A stretch of 64,000 bases of DNA from Paracoccaceae bacterium (GTDB lineage Bacteria; Pseudomonadota; Alphaproteobacteria; Rhodobacterales; Rhodobacteraceae), in assembly GCA_902606585.1 (NCBI GenBank), contig CACLGX010000004.1:48336-112335 (forward strand), read 5' to 3'. Under the pieces are notes generated by a model. The model searched no databases and was not told the origin of the DNA. It worked only from the letters and a program-made list of their open reading frames with translations. A program made the position numbers and the translations under genes. Below are positions 30,001 through 39,024 of this stretch, in pieces; the first letter of the stretch is position 1, and each line of letters starts with the position of its first letter.

Positions 30001-30409
30001 TTTTGATGGACCTCCAAACGTCGAAAGCGCTATTAAAGAAGCACTATCAGTTTTGACCGACCCAAAGTTTTCATATATTTTTGCTAAAGATGTCCTTAGC
30101 GAGGTACCTTTCTCAGCCCAGTTGCCCAATTTAAAAAATCAGAAAATCTATGGTATTATCGATCGTCTTATAGTTGGAAGCAACAATGTCCAAATTATAG
30201 ATTTCAAAACCAATTCGACCGTTCCAAAAACAGCAAATAAAATTCCACTTGGAATTTTAAGGCAAATGGGGGCTTACAAATTAGCTATAGAGGAGATATA
30301 TCCAGGTAAAGAAGTAAGCTGCTACATTTTATGGACTGCAATCAAAAAAATAGATCATCTGGAAAAAGATCTATTAGATTATGACAATCTTGATAGTTAC
30401 ACATCTTGA
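27017..30409 (+). CDS. addA: Double-strand break repair helicase AddA
   Basis: AddA is the UvrD-type helicase and nuclease subunit of AddAB. The 1130-residue product has motif I SANAGSGKTRVL (about 24-35), Walker B HILIDEAQDTSPTQW, and helicase motifs GDKKQSIYSFQGA, VMTIHGAKGLESP and LLYVAITRAE. The C-terminal nuclease shows IYGIIDRLIVG and QIIDFKTNS. Length is usual for alphaproteobacteria. The ATG at 27017 overlaps the addB stop (ATGA); a second methionine five codons later is possible. trxA follows after 53 bases with its own ribosome-binding site, the order known from relatives. Confidence 0.95.
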   Translation: MKNHNMATLAQIRASNPDGSTWLSANAGSGKTRVLTDRVARLLLEGVSPENILCLTYTKAAASEMQNRLFERLGKWAMQDDRNLRNSLTKLGLELRLNKQTFKQARTLFARAIEVPGSLKIQTIHSFCSSLLRRFPLEAGVSPNFTEIDEWTAKALCTEILEKISNDEIVSISLANVSKFLSDVNLTDLLTDILKNRTVLSKFKSHSEIYSEFGLNSNVPFEECLNKHFDSKDLKVIKILREGMQNGGVRDRAAAKKLLNIKSINLEFIKTLEDILLYKGSTEKRPEFSAKTNSFASKTVLNEFLNSSVEQVNKLAARIEVFRQTRISYETSEKICALYDFSRVFLNHYTNEKLLRGWLDFDDLILKTQKLLIDPTIATWILYRLDGGIDHILIDEAQDTSPTQWRIIEKLSQEFYAGEGSRDKINRTLFVVGDKKQSIYSFQGADTFELNRIQKKFKKRFDEAAKPLKELSLQYSFRSSPTILRFVDSILEKPESKNGSELESTENHISFYSKLPGRVDLWPSIEKAEQPKDTEWQSPVDMPGKEDERVRLACLLADQINTLISSNSLIPERTGNDYVMRKISAGDFLILVQRRSVLFHEIIKACKKRGLPISGADRLKLMDEIAVKDLIALLSFLSSPQDDLSLATILKSPLFSWSEKELFDLAHDRENRFLWEELKKRSDIFTHEYLVLSNLLASIDYLRPYELLEKILNQYNGRANLISRLGAEAEDAIDALLSLSIDYEVQETPSLVGFLSWVSTSGFEIKRQLTKQENQIRVMTIHGAKGLESPIVILPETQKRKVELRDKILVGEKIAVWNNKKGEASRTEEEIKSKKIQALEAERSRLLYVAITRAETWFIAMSAGQLDDKCWYEKIKSSLQSSKAKKQIFPTGEGLRLEEGNWSSATEEKEYQSKKSRNKLPDWIKKVSFENKMQPNYLIPSDLGGSKTLSKGNGLSEEEAALHGSRVHKLLDLLPRYSSQDWPEYSLKMLKANRLFDGPPNVESAIKEALSVLTDPKFSYIFAKDVLSEVPFSAQLPNLKNQKIYGIIDRLIVGSNNVQIIDFKTNSTVPKTANKIPLGILRQMGAYKLAIEEIYPGKEVSCYILWTAIKKIDHLEKDLLDYDNLDSYTS

Positions 30410-30462
30410 CGTTTTGCTTTGCACTTCTTACGTTAAAAATATAAAAATTCGGGAGTAAATAA

Positions 30463-30783
30463 ATGGGTACAGTAGCAGTAACAGACGATACATTTGAAAC
30501 AGAAGTCCGCAATTCAACAATACCAGTTGTTGTAGATTTTTGGGCTGAGTGGTGCGGGCCATGTAAGCAAATCGGACCTGCTTTGGAAGAATTGTCCGCC
30601 GAATACGAAGGTAAAGTAAAAATTGCAAAGGTTGATGTGGATACAAACCCTAATGCTGCCGCTTCCATGGGTGTAAGAGGAATTCCCGCATTGTTTATTT
30701 TTAAAGATGGTGAAGTTGTATCTAATAGAGCAGGCGCCGCCCCTAAAGCAGCGCTTCAAAGCTGGATAGACGATAGCATTTAG
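30463..30783 (+). CDS. trxA: Thioredoxin
   Basis: A cytoplasmic disulfide reductase of 106 residues with the classical active site [13 protein letters not shown] (about 26-38), the buried VDVDTNP segment and the cis-proline loop [11 protein letters not shown]. It has no signal peptide. A GGGAG ribosome-binding site lies upstream of the ATG. It follows addA on the same strand, an arrangement seen in related genomes, and precedes hslV by 29 bases, so it may share transcripts with the protease genes. Confidence 0.96.
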   Translation: MGTVAVTDDTFETEVRNSTIPVVVDFWAEWCGPCKQIGPALEELSAEYEGKVKIAKVDVDTNPNAAASMGVRGIPALFIFKDGEVVSNRAGAAPKAALQSWIDDSI

Positions 30784-30812
30784 CAATAAAATTGTAATTT
30801 TGAGGACATATT

Positions 30813-31364
30813 ATGTCATCAAGTGATTTTCCAAACTGGCATGGAACGACAATCATTGGCGTCAAAAAAGAAGGTAAGGTTGTTGTCGCTGGAGATGGAC
30901 AAGTTAGCCTAGGTCAAACCGTTATAAAGGGCAGCGCTAAAAAGGTTCGCAAAATATCACCTGGTGGATTTGATGTTGTTTGTGGATTTGCAGGATCAAC
31001 TGCAGACGCCTTTACTCTTTTGGAACGCTTAGAGGCCAAACTAGAAGCAATGCCAGGCCAGCTTTCCAGAGCATCGGTCGAACTTGCAAAAGATTGGAGG
31101 ACCGACAAGTATCTTCAAAAATTAGAAGCAATGCTTATTGTCACCGACGGTGACAGTCTATTAGTAATAACCGGTGCCGGCGACGTTTTAGAGCCTGAAC
31201 ACAATGTTGCGGCCATAGGATCAGGTGGAAATTATGCTCTGGCAGCGGCTAGAGGAATGATGAATACTAAAAAGTCTGCAGAGGCTGTTGCACGCGAAGC
31301 AATGGCTATAGCAGCTGATATTTGTGTATACACTAATGGGAATCTAACTGTAGAAACTCTTTAA
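30813..31364 (+). CDS. hslV: ATP-dependent protease proteolytic subunit HslV
   Basis: HslV forms the dodecameric threonine protease chamber opened by HslU. The 183-residue product has a short propeptide, [11 protein letters not shown], ahead of [10 protein letters not shown]. The predicted mature protein begins at T12, the catalytic threonine. Alphaproteobacterial HslV often has such an extension, whereas E. coli HslV loses only Met. Family blocks are [23 protein letters not shown] and [15 protein letters not shown]. It is followed after 66 bases by hslU, its obligate partner. Confidence 0.96.
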   Translation: MSSSDFPNWHGTTIIGVKKEGKVVVAGDGQVSLGQTVIKGSAKKVRKISPGGFDVVCGFAGSTADAFTLLERLEAKLEAMPGQLSRASVELAKDWRTDKYLQKLEAMLIVTDGDSLLVITGAGDVLEPEHNVAAIGSGGNYALAAARGMMNTKKSAEAVAREAMAIAADICVYTNGNLTVETL

Positions 31365-31430
31365 AGATAGTTTATAAAAAAATATATTAACCGCCTAAAA
31401 TTACCAGAAAAAATTAATCCAGAGGAATAA

Positions 31431-32738
31431 ATGACAGACCTTACACCACGTGAAATCGTCTCGGAGCTAGACCGTTTTATTATTGGGCAAAATGATGCGA
31501 AGCGCGCTGTGGCTGTAGCGTTAAGATCGCGTTGGAGAAGGAAACAATTATCCACCGACTTGCGTGATGAAGTTTATCCAAAAAATATTCTAATGATTGG
31601 GCCTACTGGTGTAGGAAAAACAGAAATTAGCAGACGTTTAGCAAAGTTAGCACGTGCCCCATTTATAAAAGTTGAGGCAACAAAGTTCACTGAAGTTGGA
31701 TATGTAGGCCGCGATGTAGAACAAATAGTACGGGATTTAGTAGATGCAGCTATTAATGATACCAGAGAATATATGAGGGAAGACGTAAAAGCTAAGGCTC
31801 AAAAAGCTGCCGAAGATCGTGTTTTAGACGCTATAGCGGGCACTGATGCTCGTGACTCAACACGCGAAATGTTTCGAAAAAAACTTCTGAACGGTGAACT
31901 AGACGAGACCGAGATCGAATTAGACGTGAACGATACTTCCAACCCGATGTCAATGTTTGATATACCAGGACAGCCGGGGTCGCAGATGGGAATGATGAAT
32001 ATAGGAGATATATTCGGTAAAGCTATGAGCGGAAGAAAAACTCGCCGAAGAATGACCGTTTCGGAAAGCCATGATATTTTATTAAGCGAAGAGGCTGACA
32101 AAATATTAGATGATGAGATTGTCACTCGCACTGCATTGGAAGCTGTTCAAGAAAATGGCATCGTATTTCTAGATGAAATCGACAAGGTGTGTGCCCGAAG
32201 CGATTCAAGGGGTGCTGACGTGAGCCGCGAAGGTGTCCAGCGCGACCTTCTGCCACTTATTGAGGGAACAACTGTCAGCACAAAGCATGGACCAATTAAA
32301 ACAGATCACATTCTTTTCATAGCGTCGGGAGCGTTCCATGTGGCCAAACCTTCCGACTTATTGCCAGAGTTACAGGGGCGCCTTCCAATCCGTGTAGAAT
32401 TAAGAGCTCTGACAGAAGATGATTTTGTCCGAATTCTAACTGAAACAGATAACGCTTTGACTCGGCAATATTCAGCACTTATGGGAACTGAAGGTGTAGA
32501 GGTTTCTTTTTCAGATGATGGAATCCAAGCGTTAGCAAAAATTGCAGCTGAAGTTAATCATTCAGTGGAAAATATTGGTGCCAGACGATTATATACTGTC
32601 CTGGAGCGTGTCTTCGAGGAGCTTTCGTTTACTGCACCCGATAAGTCGGGTTCAAAAGTAAAAGTTGACGTTGCTTTCGTTGAACAGCATGTTGGAGAGC
32701 TAAGCAAAAGTACAGATCTTAGCAGATATGTTCTTTGA
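31431..32738 (+). CDS. hslU: ATP-dependent protease ATPase subunit HslU
   Basis: HslU is the AAA+ hexamer that unfolds substrates and feeds them to HslV. The 435-residue product starts [20 protein letters not shown]. It has Walker [13 protein letters not shown] (about 59-70), a pore-loop region [16 protein letters not shown], the inserted I domain (about 110-240, charged), Walker [11 protein letters not shown] and the C-terminal end LSRYVL needed for HslV activation. An AGAGGAA ribosome-binding site lies upstream. The gene ends 3 bases from the convergent thiQ stop, leaving no space for a terminator. Confidence 0.97.
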   Translation: MTDLTPREIVSELDRFIIGQNDAKRAVAVALRSRWRRKQLSTDLRDEVYPKNILMIGPTGVGKTEISRRLAKLARAPFIKVEATKFTEVGYVGRDVEQIVRDLVDAAINDTREYMREDVKAKAQKAAEDRVLDAIAGTDARDSTREMFRKKLLNGELDETEIELDVNDTSNPMSMFDIPGQPGSQMGMMNIGDIFGKAMSGRKTRRRMTVSESHDILLSEEADKILDDEIVTRTALEAVQENGIVFLDEIDKVCARSDSRGADVSREGVQRDLLPLIEGTTVSTKHGPIKTDHILFIASGAFHVAKPSDLLPELQGRLPIRVELRALTEDDFVRILTETDNALTRQYSALMGTEGVEVSFSDDGIQALAKIAAEVNHSVENIGARRLYTVLERVFEELSFTAPDKSGSKVKVDVAFVEQHVGELSKSTDLSRYVL

Positions 32739-32741
32739 CTT

Positions 32742-33425
32742 CTACAAGTAACCTTTCAACGGCCCATCTTCATCTAACGCTTCTGATGTCTCAAATGGGC
32801 CGAGTACAGTTTGATCTTTAACTACTATGCAATGGCCTGCAATTTGTCGGACATCTTTTGGGTCGTGAGTAATCAGCAATACCGAAATATCTTGCTCTTT
32901 TGATAAGCTATCGACCAAGTCAATTAACTCTGATTTCTGATTGGGACCAAGTGCAGAGAATGGTTCGTCAAGGAGCAAAATAGGGTTTCGCTGTAAAAGC
33001 ACTCGAGCTAGCGCAGCGCGACTTTGTTGTCCACCAGACATTTCAGAAGGCAGGCGATCAATTAATTCAACTATGCCAACTTTTTCTAAAACTTTTTTTA
33101 TTTTTTCTCTGGAAGATTCTGAAACAAAAAATTTATTACCACAAACTAAATTTAAATTTTGGACTATAGACAGGTGAGGGAATAAATTGAAATCCTGAAA
33201 TATGATTGAACACGGACGTTTATTTGAAGGCAGTAAATCTATACGAGTTTCATCTACAAAGATTTTTCCAGAAGTTAAGGCTCTATGTCCGCTCAAGGAC
33301 GATAAAAGTGTTGACTTTCCAGCGCCTGATTGCCCAACCACTGATGTAAAACCTTTTGGTAAAGTCATATTCACCGCTAACTGAAAATCAACTATCTTTA
33401 TAATGACATCTTCAAATCTGATCAT
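32742..33425 (-). CDS. thiQ: Thiamine ABC transporter ATP-binding protein ThiQ
   Basis: ThiQ powers the ThiBPQ importer for thiamine and its phosphates. The 227-residue ATPase has Walker A VGQSGAGKSTLLSS, the Q-loop IFQDFNLFPHL, the ABC signature MSGGQQSRAALARVL, Walker B ILLLDEPFSAL and the H-loop LITHDPKDV. It is somewhat shorter than most importer ATPases, as is usual for ThiQ. It overlaps thiP by 4 bases and is the last gene of the TPP-riboswitch-controlled unit. The position behind the riboswitch, plus thiB and thiP, fixes the substrate class. Confidence 0.92.
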   Translation of the reverse strand: MIRFEDVIIKIVDFQLAVNMTLPKGFTSVVGQSGAGKSTLLSSLSGHRALTSGKIFVDETRIDLLPSNKRPCSIIFQDFNLFPHLSIVQNLNLVCGNKFFVSESSREKIKKVLEKVGIVELIDRLPSEMSGGQQSRAALARVLLQRNPILLLDEPFSALGPNQKSELIDLVDSLSKEQDISVLLITHDPKDVRQIAGHCIVVKDQTVLGPFETSEALDEDGPLKGYL

Positions 33426-34924
33426 AGAATACGACCCAATTTATCAAAAAATGCAAAGCTTCCAAATGCTAACAAAGACAACAGGAGAGCAGAAGCTAGA
33501 GCTTCATCTACTCTATAGGATCCCATGAGTTGGTAGATTTTCAAAGGTAAAGTAGCTATTTCACCTGAACCAAATAGTACTATCACTCCCAAATCGCCCA
33601 TAGAAAGCGCTGAGGCCACGCCAAGTGAAAAACCTATTTGTCTTTTAAGCCTCCGAAGATAAACCCACCAGACCCAAAAAATACCCGTCAGACCTATGGA
33701 AAGAGATAAATTTTCGAACTCCGTTCTTATCTCTACAGCTGATGGTTTTAATATGCGGATTACAAAGGGTAGAGATACTAGTGCATTCACAATAGCTGTA
33801 ACTGGTACTGCCAATAAGTAAGGGTTTCCAAAGTTTTTTAGCATCAAAAAAGTACCTGCTCCCATTACTATTGGAGAGATTGCTATACCAAGCGAGCCAA
33901 ACATTTCTCCCATATTTGTCGTTAAGCACAAACCGAGGAAAACAGACAAAAAAGATGACAGTATGGCTATTTGTATTGATAAGATTGCCGCTTTAAATAC
34001 AGAAAATGGCAGAAAGAAAACGTTGGCAAAACCATAGAAAAAAATCACCAGTATTGGGATAAAAATAAAAAGTAATGTTACAATTATAACCGAGGTATCC
34101 ATGATTTTTTGAAAGTTAGAGGGGTTTTGATTTGAGATTTTAATATCAAGACCAAAAACTGTTTTTGGTTTAACTATAAATTGACTAGCGAAAACCACGC
34201 TAAATACTAAAACAATTTGGATTAATGCTAATTGTGCAGCTTTTGAAAAGTCTAAATCGTAAAAAAATGCCTGATAGATAGCTAATTCAACAGTTGTGGC
34301 CTTCGGGCCTCCACCCAAAGTTAAAGCTACAGCAAAACTAGAAAGACAAATTGCAAATATAACCGCCCAAACACCTGGACAAACCTTTTTCAAAACTGGC
34401 CACTCCAGGACAAGGAATTTTTGAGCAGACGACAATTTTAAAGACGAAACGAGCCTATATTGTTCACCAGGCATATCATTAAAAGCCTGAAGTAAAATCC
34501 TAATTGCTAGAGGAAGATTGAAAAATACGTGTGCCAGAATTACACCCCAAAAACCATAAATTTTAATAGAATCAAGGCCAATTAAATTAAGAAAATTATT
34601 CACTATGCCATTATTACCAAAAACTAAAATTAGTCCCAAAACAGCAACAATTACTGGTAAAATAAAAGGTGCTCCTAGAATTAAAACTACGAAGCTTTTT
34701 CCCCAAAATTTTTGCCTTAGAAGCGCTTTGGCTACAGGAATGGCAAGAACTGTTGACAACGTTGCTGAGTAGGCGGCCTGAACAAATGTAAACTTTATCG
34801 CAGCTATATCCGAAATAGATAAGCTTAAAGATAACCCACTAAAATTTATTAGGAAGATGAGTGGGCCCAATAATAGGCCCACTAAAAACATAGAGCTAAT
34901 TACTGCGACAGTGCTGCGCGCCAT
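33422..34924 (-). CDS. thiP: Thiamine ABC transporter permease ThiP
   Basis: ThiP is the inner-membrane permease of the thiamine importer. The 500-residue product has about twelve hydrophobic segments arranged as two tandem binding-protein-dependent permease halves, each with an EAA-like loop (for example in the RLVSSLKLSSAQKFLVLEWP stretch of the first half). This fused double-permease form is typical of ThiP and iron(III) permeases. Its start overlaps thiB by 25 bases; an ATG at 34891, after the thiB stop, is an alternative. Expression should follow the thiB riboswitch. Without the riboswitch it could be confused with a ferric-ion permease. Confidence 0.9.
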   Translation of the reverse strand: MARSTVAVISSMFLVGLLLGPLIFLINFSGLSLSLSISDIAAIKFTFVQAAYSATLSTVLAIPVAKALLRQKFWGKSFVVLILGAPFILPVIVAVLGLILVFGNNGIVNNFLNLIGLDSIKIYGFWGVILAHVFFNLPLAIRILLQAFNDMPGEQYRLVSSLKLSSAQKFLVLEWPVLKKVCPGVWAVIFAICLSSFAVALTLGGGPKATTVELAIYQAFFYDLDFSKAAQLALIQIVLVFSVVFASQFIVKPKTVFGLDIKISNQNPSNFQKIMDTSVIIVTLLFIFIPILVIFFYGFANVFFLPFSVFKAAILSIQIAILSSFLSVFLGLCLTTNMGEMFGSLGIAISPIVMGAGTFLMLKNFGNPYLLAVPVTAIVNALVSLPFVIRILKPSAVEIRTEFENLSLSIGLTGIFWVWWVYLRRLKRQIGFSLGVASALSMGDLGVIVLFGSGEIATLPLKIYQLMGSYRVDEALASALLLSLLAFGSFAFFDKLGRIL

Positions 34925-35877
34925 TCTTCTATAGCCTTTTTGCGCATCTTATCAGCCTTATCTTCGTCCAGAAAATATGCTTTTTCTGGATAAGGAAGTT
35001 GTGAAAACACTTCTGGCCACTTTGATCTATCTTGTGCTGCGGGATAAGACCAATTGGTAAATGGTATTAGAGACTGAAACTCACCAGAAAGAACGAATTG
35101 CATAAATTTATTTGCTAATTCAGGTTGATTTGAGCTTCGCAATTTCCCAACCAATTCAAAATAGGCATAATGTCCCTCATCAAAAATAGCTGCTTTTTTA
35201 GTCTGGTCTTCTTCCACAGAAATATGGTAGGCGGGCGACGTGTTAAAAGACAACACTATTTCAGCCTCGCCAGAAGTAAAAAGCCCATAAGCTTCGGACC
35301 AGCCCTTGGTAACTGTTAGAATTTTTGGTGCTAGTTTCGACCAATATTCTTCTGCTTTGTCACCATAAATTTCTTTGACCCACAATACGAGGGCCAAACC
35401 AGATATTGAGCTTCGTGGATCTTGTATGACTATTTTAGCGTTTTTCATATTTGCTAATTCATCAAAGCTTTTTGGTGGCTGAGAAATCTTTGTTTGATCA
35501 TACACAAATGAAACATACGACCAATTGAACGGTAAAAAAGTATCATCACTCCATTTTATGGGTAAAAACAGAGAATCATTATTCTGCTGGTGGGGAGCGA
35601 ACAAACCCGTTTCCCGAGCTTTTTTTGTTACGTCTGTATTCAAACCTATAACAATGTCAGCTTCCGTACTGGAGCCTTCTAGAATCAATCGCGGTACTAA
35701 ATCCCCTGCTGAAAACTTAAGATCACATTCACAGATTCTCTCAAAGGCTTCTTCTATCGAGGGGCCAGGGCCCCATTCTGATACAAAATAATCAGGCGCA
35801 TAAACTGTTAGTATTGGCTTATTAGCAGAAGCTAATGTCGCCAAAAAAATACCCGTCAAAAATATCAAAAATCTCAA
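34900..35877 (-). CDS. thiB: Thiamine-binding periplasmic protein ThiB
   Basis: ThiB captures thiamine, TMP or TPP in the periplasm for ThiPQ. The 325-residue product has an N-terminal signal peptide (FLIFLTGIFLATLASA, cleavage near residue 18). The solute-binding core has LTVYAPDYFVSEWGPG, a typical ThiB opening, then IVIQDPRSSISGLAL and LSFNTSPAYH. The start codon is TTG, supported by TGAGGAG six bases upstream. The TPP riboswitch lies directly before it, and part of its leader can pair with this ribosome-binding site. It is the first gene of thiBPQ. Confidence 0.94.
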   Translation of the reverse strand: MRFLIFLTGIFLATLASANKPILTVYAPDYFVSEWGPGPSIEEAFERICECDLKFSAGDLVPRLILEGSSTEADIVIGLNTDVTKKARETGLFAPHQQNNDSLFLPIKWSDDTFLPFNWSYVSFVYDQTKISQPPKSFDELANMKNAKIVIQDPRSSISGLALVLWVKEIYGDKAEEYWSKLAPKILTVTKGWSEAYGLFTSGEAEIVLSFNTSPAYHISVEEDQTKKAAIFDEGHYAYFELVGKLRSSNQPELANKFMQFVLSGEFQSLIPFTNWSYPAAQDRSKWPEVFSQLPYPEKAYFLDEDKADKMRKKAIEEWRAALSQ

Positions 35878-35925
35878 TTCAATCTCCTCACTTTTTCGGG
35901 GAGAGCAAGTTCAAACTTAAAGAAG

Positions 35926-36010
35926 TTTATCCTTCCCTCCGCCGGCGTTATCCGGTTCAGGTTCTACGGGTTCGCTTGCGCATCTCAGCCGATTTCTGGC
36001 TCCCCGAGGT
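35926..36010 (-). promoter_or_regulatory. TPP riboswitch (THI element) upstream of thiBPQ
   Basis: On the minus strand the leader carries both diagnostic TPP-binding blocks. One is CTGAGA (plus-strand TCTCAG, 35983-35988) within GGCTGAGATG. The other is ACCTGAACCGGATAACGCCGGCG (35940-35962), followed by GAGGGAAGG. The 5' strand TCGGGGAG (36000-36007) is exactly complementary to CTCCCCGA just downstream of the aptamer (35896-35903). That downstream segment also overlaps bases that can pair with the thiB ribosome-binding site. TPP binding should therefore reduce thiB translation. Confidence 0.95.
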
Positions 36011-36133
36011 TCTTTACGAATTATCACAAATTTTATTGAGGTCAAGAAACATAATAAAATTTACTTTTGTGTAAGACTTGCCCAGCGCAATAAGAGACAG
36101 TATCAGAATGATTGTAATAGAAAGTTATTGATA

Positions 36134-37237
36134 ATGAGCCTAAATTCTTTTGGACATATGTATAAAGTGACAACCTGGGGCGAGAGCCACGGCCCAAGTC
36201 TTGGTGCAACTATAGACGGTTGTCCTCCAGGCATAGAAATCAATCAAAACAAATTGCAAGTTTGGATGGATAAAAGAAAACCGGGTCAAAACAAATATAC
36301 AACCCAAAGAAATGAAGCAGATAGTGTTGAAATATTATCTGGTGTTTTTGAAGGGGTTTCGACAGGGACACCTATCCAATTAATAATTAAAAACACTGAT
36401 CAAAGATCAAAAGATTACAGCGAAATAGCTCAAACTTTTCGACCCGGTCATGCAGACATAACCTACTGGCAGAAATATGGCATCCGAGATTATCGTGGTG
36501 GCGGTAGATCATCGGCCAGAGAAACTGCTGCTCGAGTGGCTGCAGGTGGAGTAGCTCGCCTTGTACTAAAACATTTAGCGCCCAGTTTAGAAATATATGG
36601 TTATATGACGCAAATGGGCGATCAAAAAATTGATAGATCTAGAATTGATTTAAATCAAATTGACGATAATCCTTTTTGGTGTCCCGATTTGAAAGTTGTC
36701 AGCAAGTGGAAAGATTATTTAGAAAAAGTCAGAAAGTCTCGGGACTCTGTTGGGGCCATAATCGAAATTATAGCTAAAAATATCTCTCCTGGTTTAGGAG
36801 CTCCCATATATGGAAAGATTGATACTGACCTAGCAGCCGCGATGATGTCAATAAACGCCGTTAAGGGTGTAGAGATTGGCGAAGGTATGAATGCTGCATC
36901 ACTTTTAGGGTCTCAAAATGCAGATGAAATTTTCATGGATGGAAAAAACGGACCTCGATATTCATCAAACCATTCTGGCGGTATACTTGGCGGCATCTCC
37001 ACTGGACAAGACATTGTTGTAAGGTTTGCAGTTAAACCAACTTCCTCAATCCTATCACCTAAAAAAACAATAACACAAAAGGGCGAAGAGACTGAAATTA
37101 TAACTAAGGGACGGCATGATCCTTGTGTGGGTATTCGGGCTGTTCCAGTTGGCGAGGCTATGATGGCGTGCGTTCTTCTTGACCATTATCTTTTGCACCG
37201 GGGTCAAATAGGTGAAAACAGAGGCCAAATAGGCTAA
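36134..37237 (+). CDS. aroC: Chorismate synthase
   Basis: AroC converts EPSP to chorismate using reduced FMN, the last shared step of aromatic biosynthesis. The product is 367 residues from the ATG at 36134 ([20 protein letters not shown]). The ORF track's TTG two codons earlier is less likely. Family motifs are [35 protein letters not shown] and [17 protein letters not shown]. The C-terminus carries a small tandem repeat ([12 protein letters not shown]). It is divergent from thiBPQ and overlaps the convergent transporter gene by 4 bases. aroE, another shikimate-pathway gene, is at 56.9 kb. Confidence 0.96.
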   Translation: MSLNSFGHMYKVTTWGESHGPSLGATIDGCPPGIEINQNKLQVWMDKRKPGQNKYTTQRNEADSVEILSGVFEGVSTGTPIQLIIKNTDQRSKDYSEIAQTFRPGHADITYWQKYGIRDYRGGGRSSARETAARVAAGGVARLVLKHLAPSLEIYGYMTQMGDQKIDRSRIDLNQIDDNPFWCPDLKVVSKWKDYLEKVRKSRDSVGAIIEIIAKNISPGLGAPIYGKIDTDLAAAMMSINAVKGVEIGEGMNAASLLGSQNADEIFMDGKNGPRYSSNHSGGILGGISTGQDIVVRFAVKPTSSILSPKKTITQKGEETEIITKGRHDPCVGIRAVPVGEAMMACVLLDHYLLHRGQIGENRGQIG

Positions 37238-38106
37238 TCAGCCTCGCTTTTAGATGTAAAATATAATCCTAGAATTATAACCATGATTGCTAAATATTGG
37301 CTGATGGAAAAAAACTCCCCCAAAATTATTATTGCCAAAATTACAGCGGTTATTGGTTCTACTAGTGACAATGTCACTGCAGTTGAAGAGGTCAAATATT
37401 TCAGTCCAAACGTAAAAAAAGAGTATGCAATACCCGTAGCAAAAGTTCCAAGAAAAATTAGATAGTAAATTGCATCGTTCGAAAACATCCAAGATGATGG
37501 AAAAAAAATAAATACTGGGGTAGATAGAAACGCAGCTATTAGAAACGTCCAAGCAGCCGTATTATGGTGTGAAACCTCCTTAACTATCCTAGATGTAGAC
37601 AGTGAATAGAGCGCATAAGACAAACCTGAAAGTAGGGCCAAAAAAGCACCTAAGTTTGACCAGTCTGTATTATCTCCAAAAAGCATCAAGACGCAGATAC
37701 CAGTAACAGCCAGAATTGCGCCAATCAGTTTATTCAAACCATGTGTCGATTTTAGTACAATTAACTCGAATAAAATTGCCCAAATAGGCGCACTGCCAAT
37801 AGTAATCGCTGTTCCTACACCCACACCAGAAATCAAAATAGCCGCAAAAAAAGTCATGTTATATAACATCACAAATAGGCCAGAAAAGGCTATTAAAACA
37901 GGGGACCTAAAAATGGCAGAAAGTAGTTTTTTATCAAACAAAATCGATATTAAAAATAAATAAATTGCTGCCAAATAGAGACGTATAGCGCCCACAACCA
38001 AGGGCTCTTTATAATCAGGAATAAGCCCTTGAACGGTTCCCGTTGTACCCCACAAAGTTGCCGCTAAAATCACTGTTAAAATTGAAAGGTTCTTTTTATT
38101 TAACAT
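37234..38106 (-). CDS. EamA/DMT-family transporter
   Basis: A 290-residue inner-membrane protein with about ten hydrophobic helices in two EamA repeats, the drug/metabolite transporter architecture. The first repeat shows [14 protein letters not shown] and the second [18 protein letters not shown], both typical EamA openings. These proteins usually export amino acids or other metabolites, but the substrate cannot be predicted. It overlaps the aroC end by 4 bases on the opposite strand and is divergent from the BKACE gene. No regulator lies nearby. Confidence 0.85.
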   Translation of the reverse strand: MLNKKNLSILTVILAATLWGTTGTVQGLIPDYKEPLVVGAIRLYLAAIYLFLISILFDKKLLSAIFRSPVLIAFSGLFVMLYNMTFFAAILISGVGVGTAITIGSAPIWAILFELIVLKSTHGLNKLIGAILAVTGICVLMLFGDNTDWSNLGAFLALLSGLSYALYSLSTSRIVKEVSHHNTAAWTFLIAAFLSTPVFIFFPSSWMFSNDAIYYLIFLGTFATGIAYSFFTFGLKYLTSSTAVTLSLVEPITAVILAIIILGEFFSISQYLAIMVIILGLYFTSKSEAD

Positions 38107-38192
38107 ACTTCCCGACCTTGCTCGAATTTATGTAAAATGGTTTAGTGGCCCAACAATAAAAATAAATCATTATAGAAAGTAGAAAAAGCTTA

Positions 38193-39020
38193 ATGAGCAA
38201 ACCATGTATTATTTGTGTTGCGATCACTGGATCTCTTCCAACAAAGAAAGACAACCCTAATGTGCCAATTTCGATATCTGAGCAGATAGAAAGCACACAT
38301 GAATCTTTCGAAGCTGGGGCAACAATATGCCACGCTCATGTCAGAAATGAAGATGAAACCCCAACATCTAATCCAGAAAAATTTGCTTTACTGAAGGAAG
38401 GTATTTCAAAGCACTGCCCAGATATGATTATTCAGTTTTCAACAGGGGGAAGATCTGGTTCGGGAAAAGAGCGGGGAGGGATGCTACCATTAAAACCAGA
38501 TATGGCATCTTTGTCAGTGGGTTCTAACAATTTCCCAACACGAGTTTATGAAAACTCGCCAGAACTAATTCTTTGGTTAGCGGAGCAAATGCGTATTCAC
38601 AAAGTTATGCCTGAAGTAGAGGCTTTCGATCTTTCACATATAATTAATGCTATCGATATGCACTCTAAGGGACTTCTTTATGGGGATTTGTATGTTCAAT
38701 TCGTGATGGGTGTAAAAAATGCTATGCCAGCAGATGAAACTATATTCAAATTTTATGTTGAATTAATGCAGAAACGTGCACCTGAATCAGAATGGTGTGG
38801 AGCAGGAATAGGCGCAAACCAAATCCTAGTTAATGAATGGTCTATTAAAGCCGGTGGCCATACAAGAGTTGGCCTGGAGGATAATGTTCGGCTTGATAAA
38901 GAAACTCTGGCACCATCTAATGCAGCGCTTGTTAAACGGGCTGTCGATTTATGTGAACTGTACAATAGACCAGTTGCGACCTCACAAGAAGCCAGAAATT
39001 TACTCGGCCTTTCAGGTTAG
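38193..39020 (+). CDS. Beta-keto acid cleavage enzyme (BKACE/DUF849 family)
   Basis: A 275-residue member of the BKACE family. The founding enzyme is the 3-keto-5-aminohexanoate cleavage enzyme, and members condense a beta-keto acid with acetyl-CoA and split it into acetoacetate and a CoA ester. The zinc ligands are visible in ATICHAHVRNED (H47, H49), with STGGRSGSG and the C-terminal TRVGLEDN segment (conserved Glu) also typical. The specific substrate cannot be told from sequence. It lies divergent from the EamA transporter and convergent with the FAH-family hydrolase, ending 4 bases before that gene's stop. Confidence 0.85.
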   Translation: MSKPCIICVAITGSLPTKKDNPNVPISISEQIESTHESFEAGATICHAHVRNEDETPTSNPEKFALLKEGISKHCPDMIIQFSTGGRSGSGKERGGMLPLKPDMASLSVGSNNFPTRVYENSPELILWLAEQMRIHKVMPEVEAFDLSHIINAIDMHSKGLLYGDLYVQFVMGVKNAMPADETIFKFYVELMQKRAPESEWCGAGIGANQILVNEWSIKAGGHTRVGLEDNVRLDKETLAPSNAALVKRAVDLCELYNRPVATSQEARNLLGLSG

Positions 39021-39024
39021 ATTA

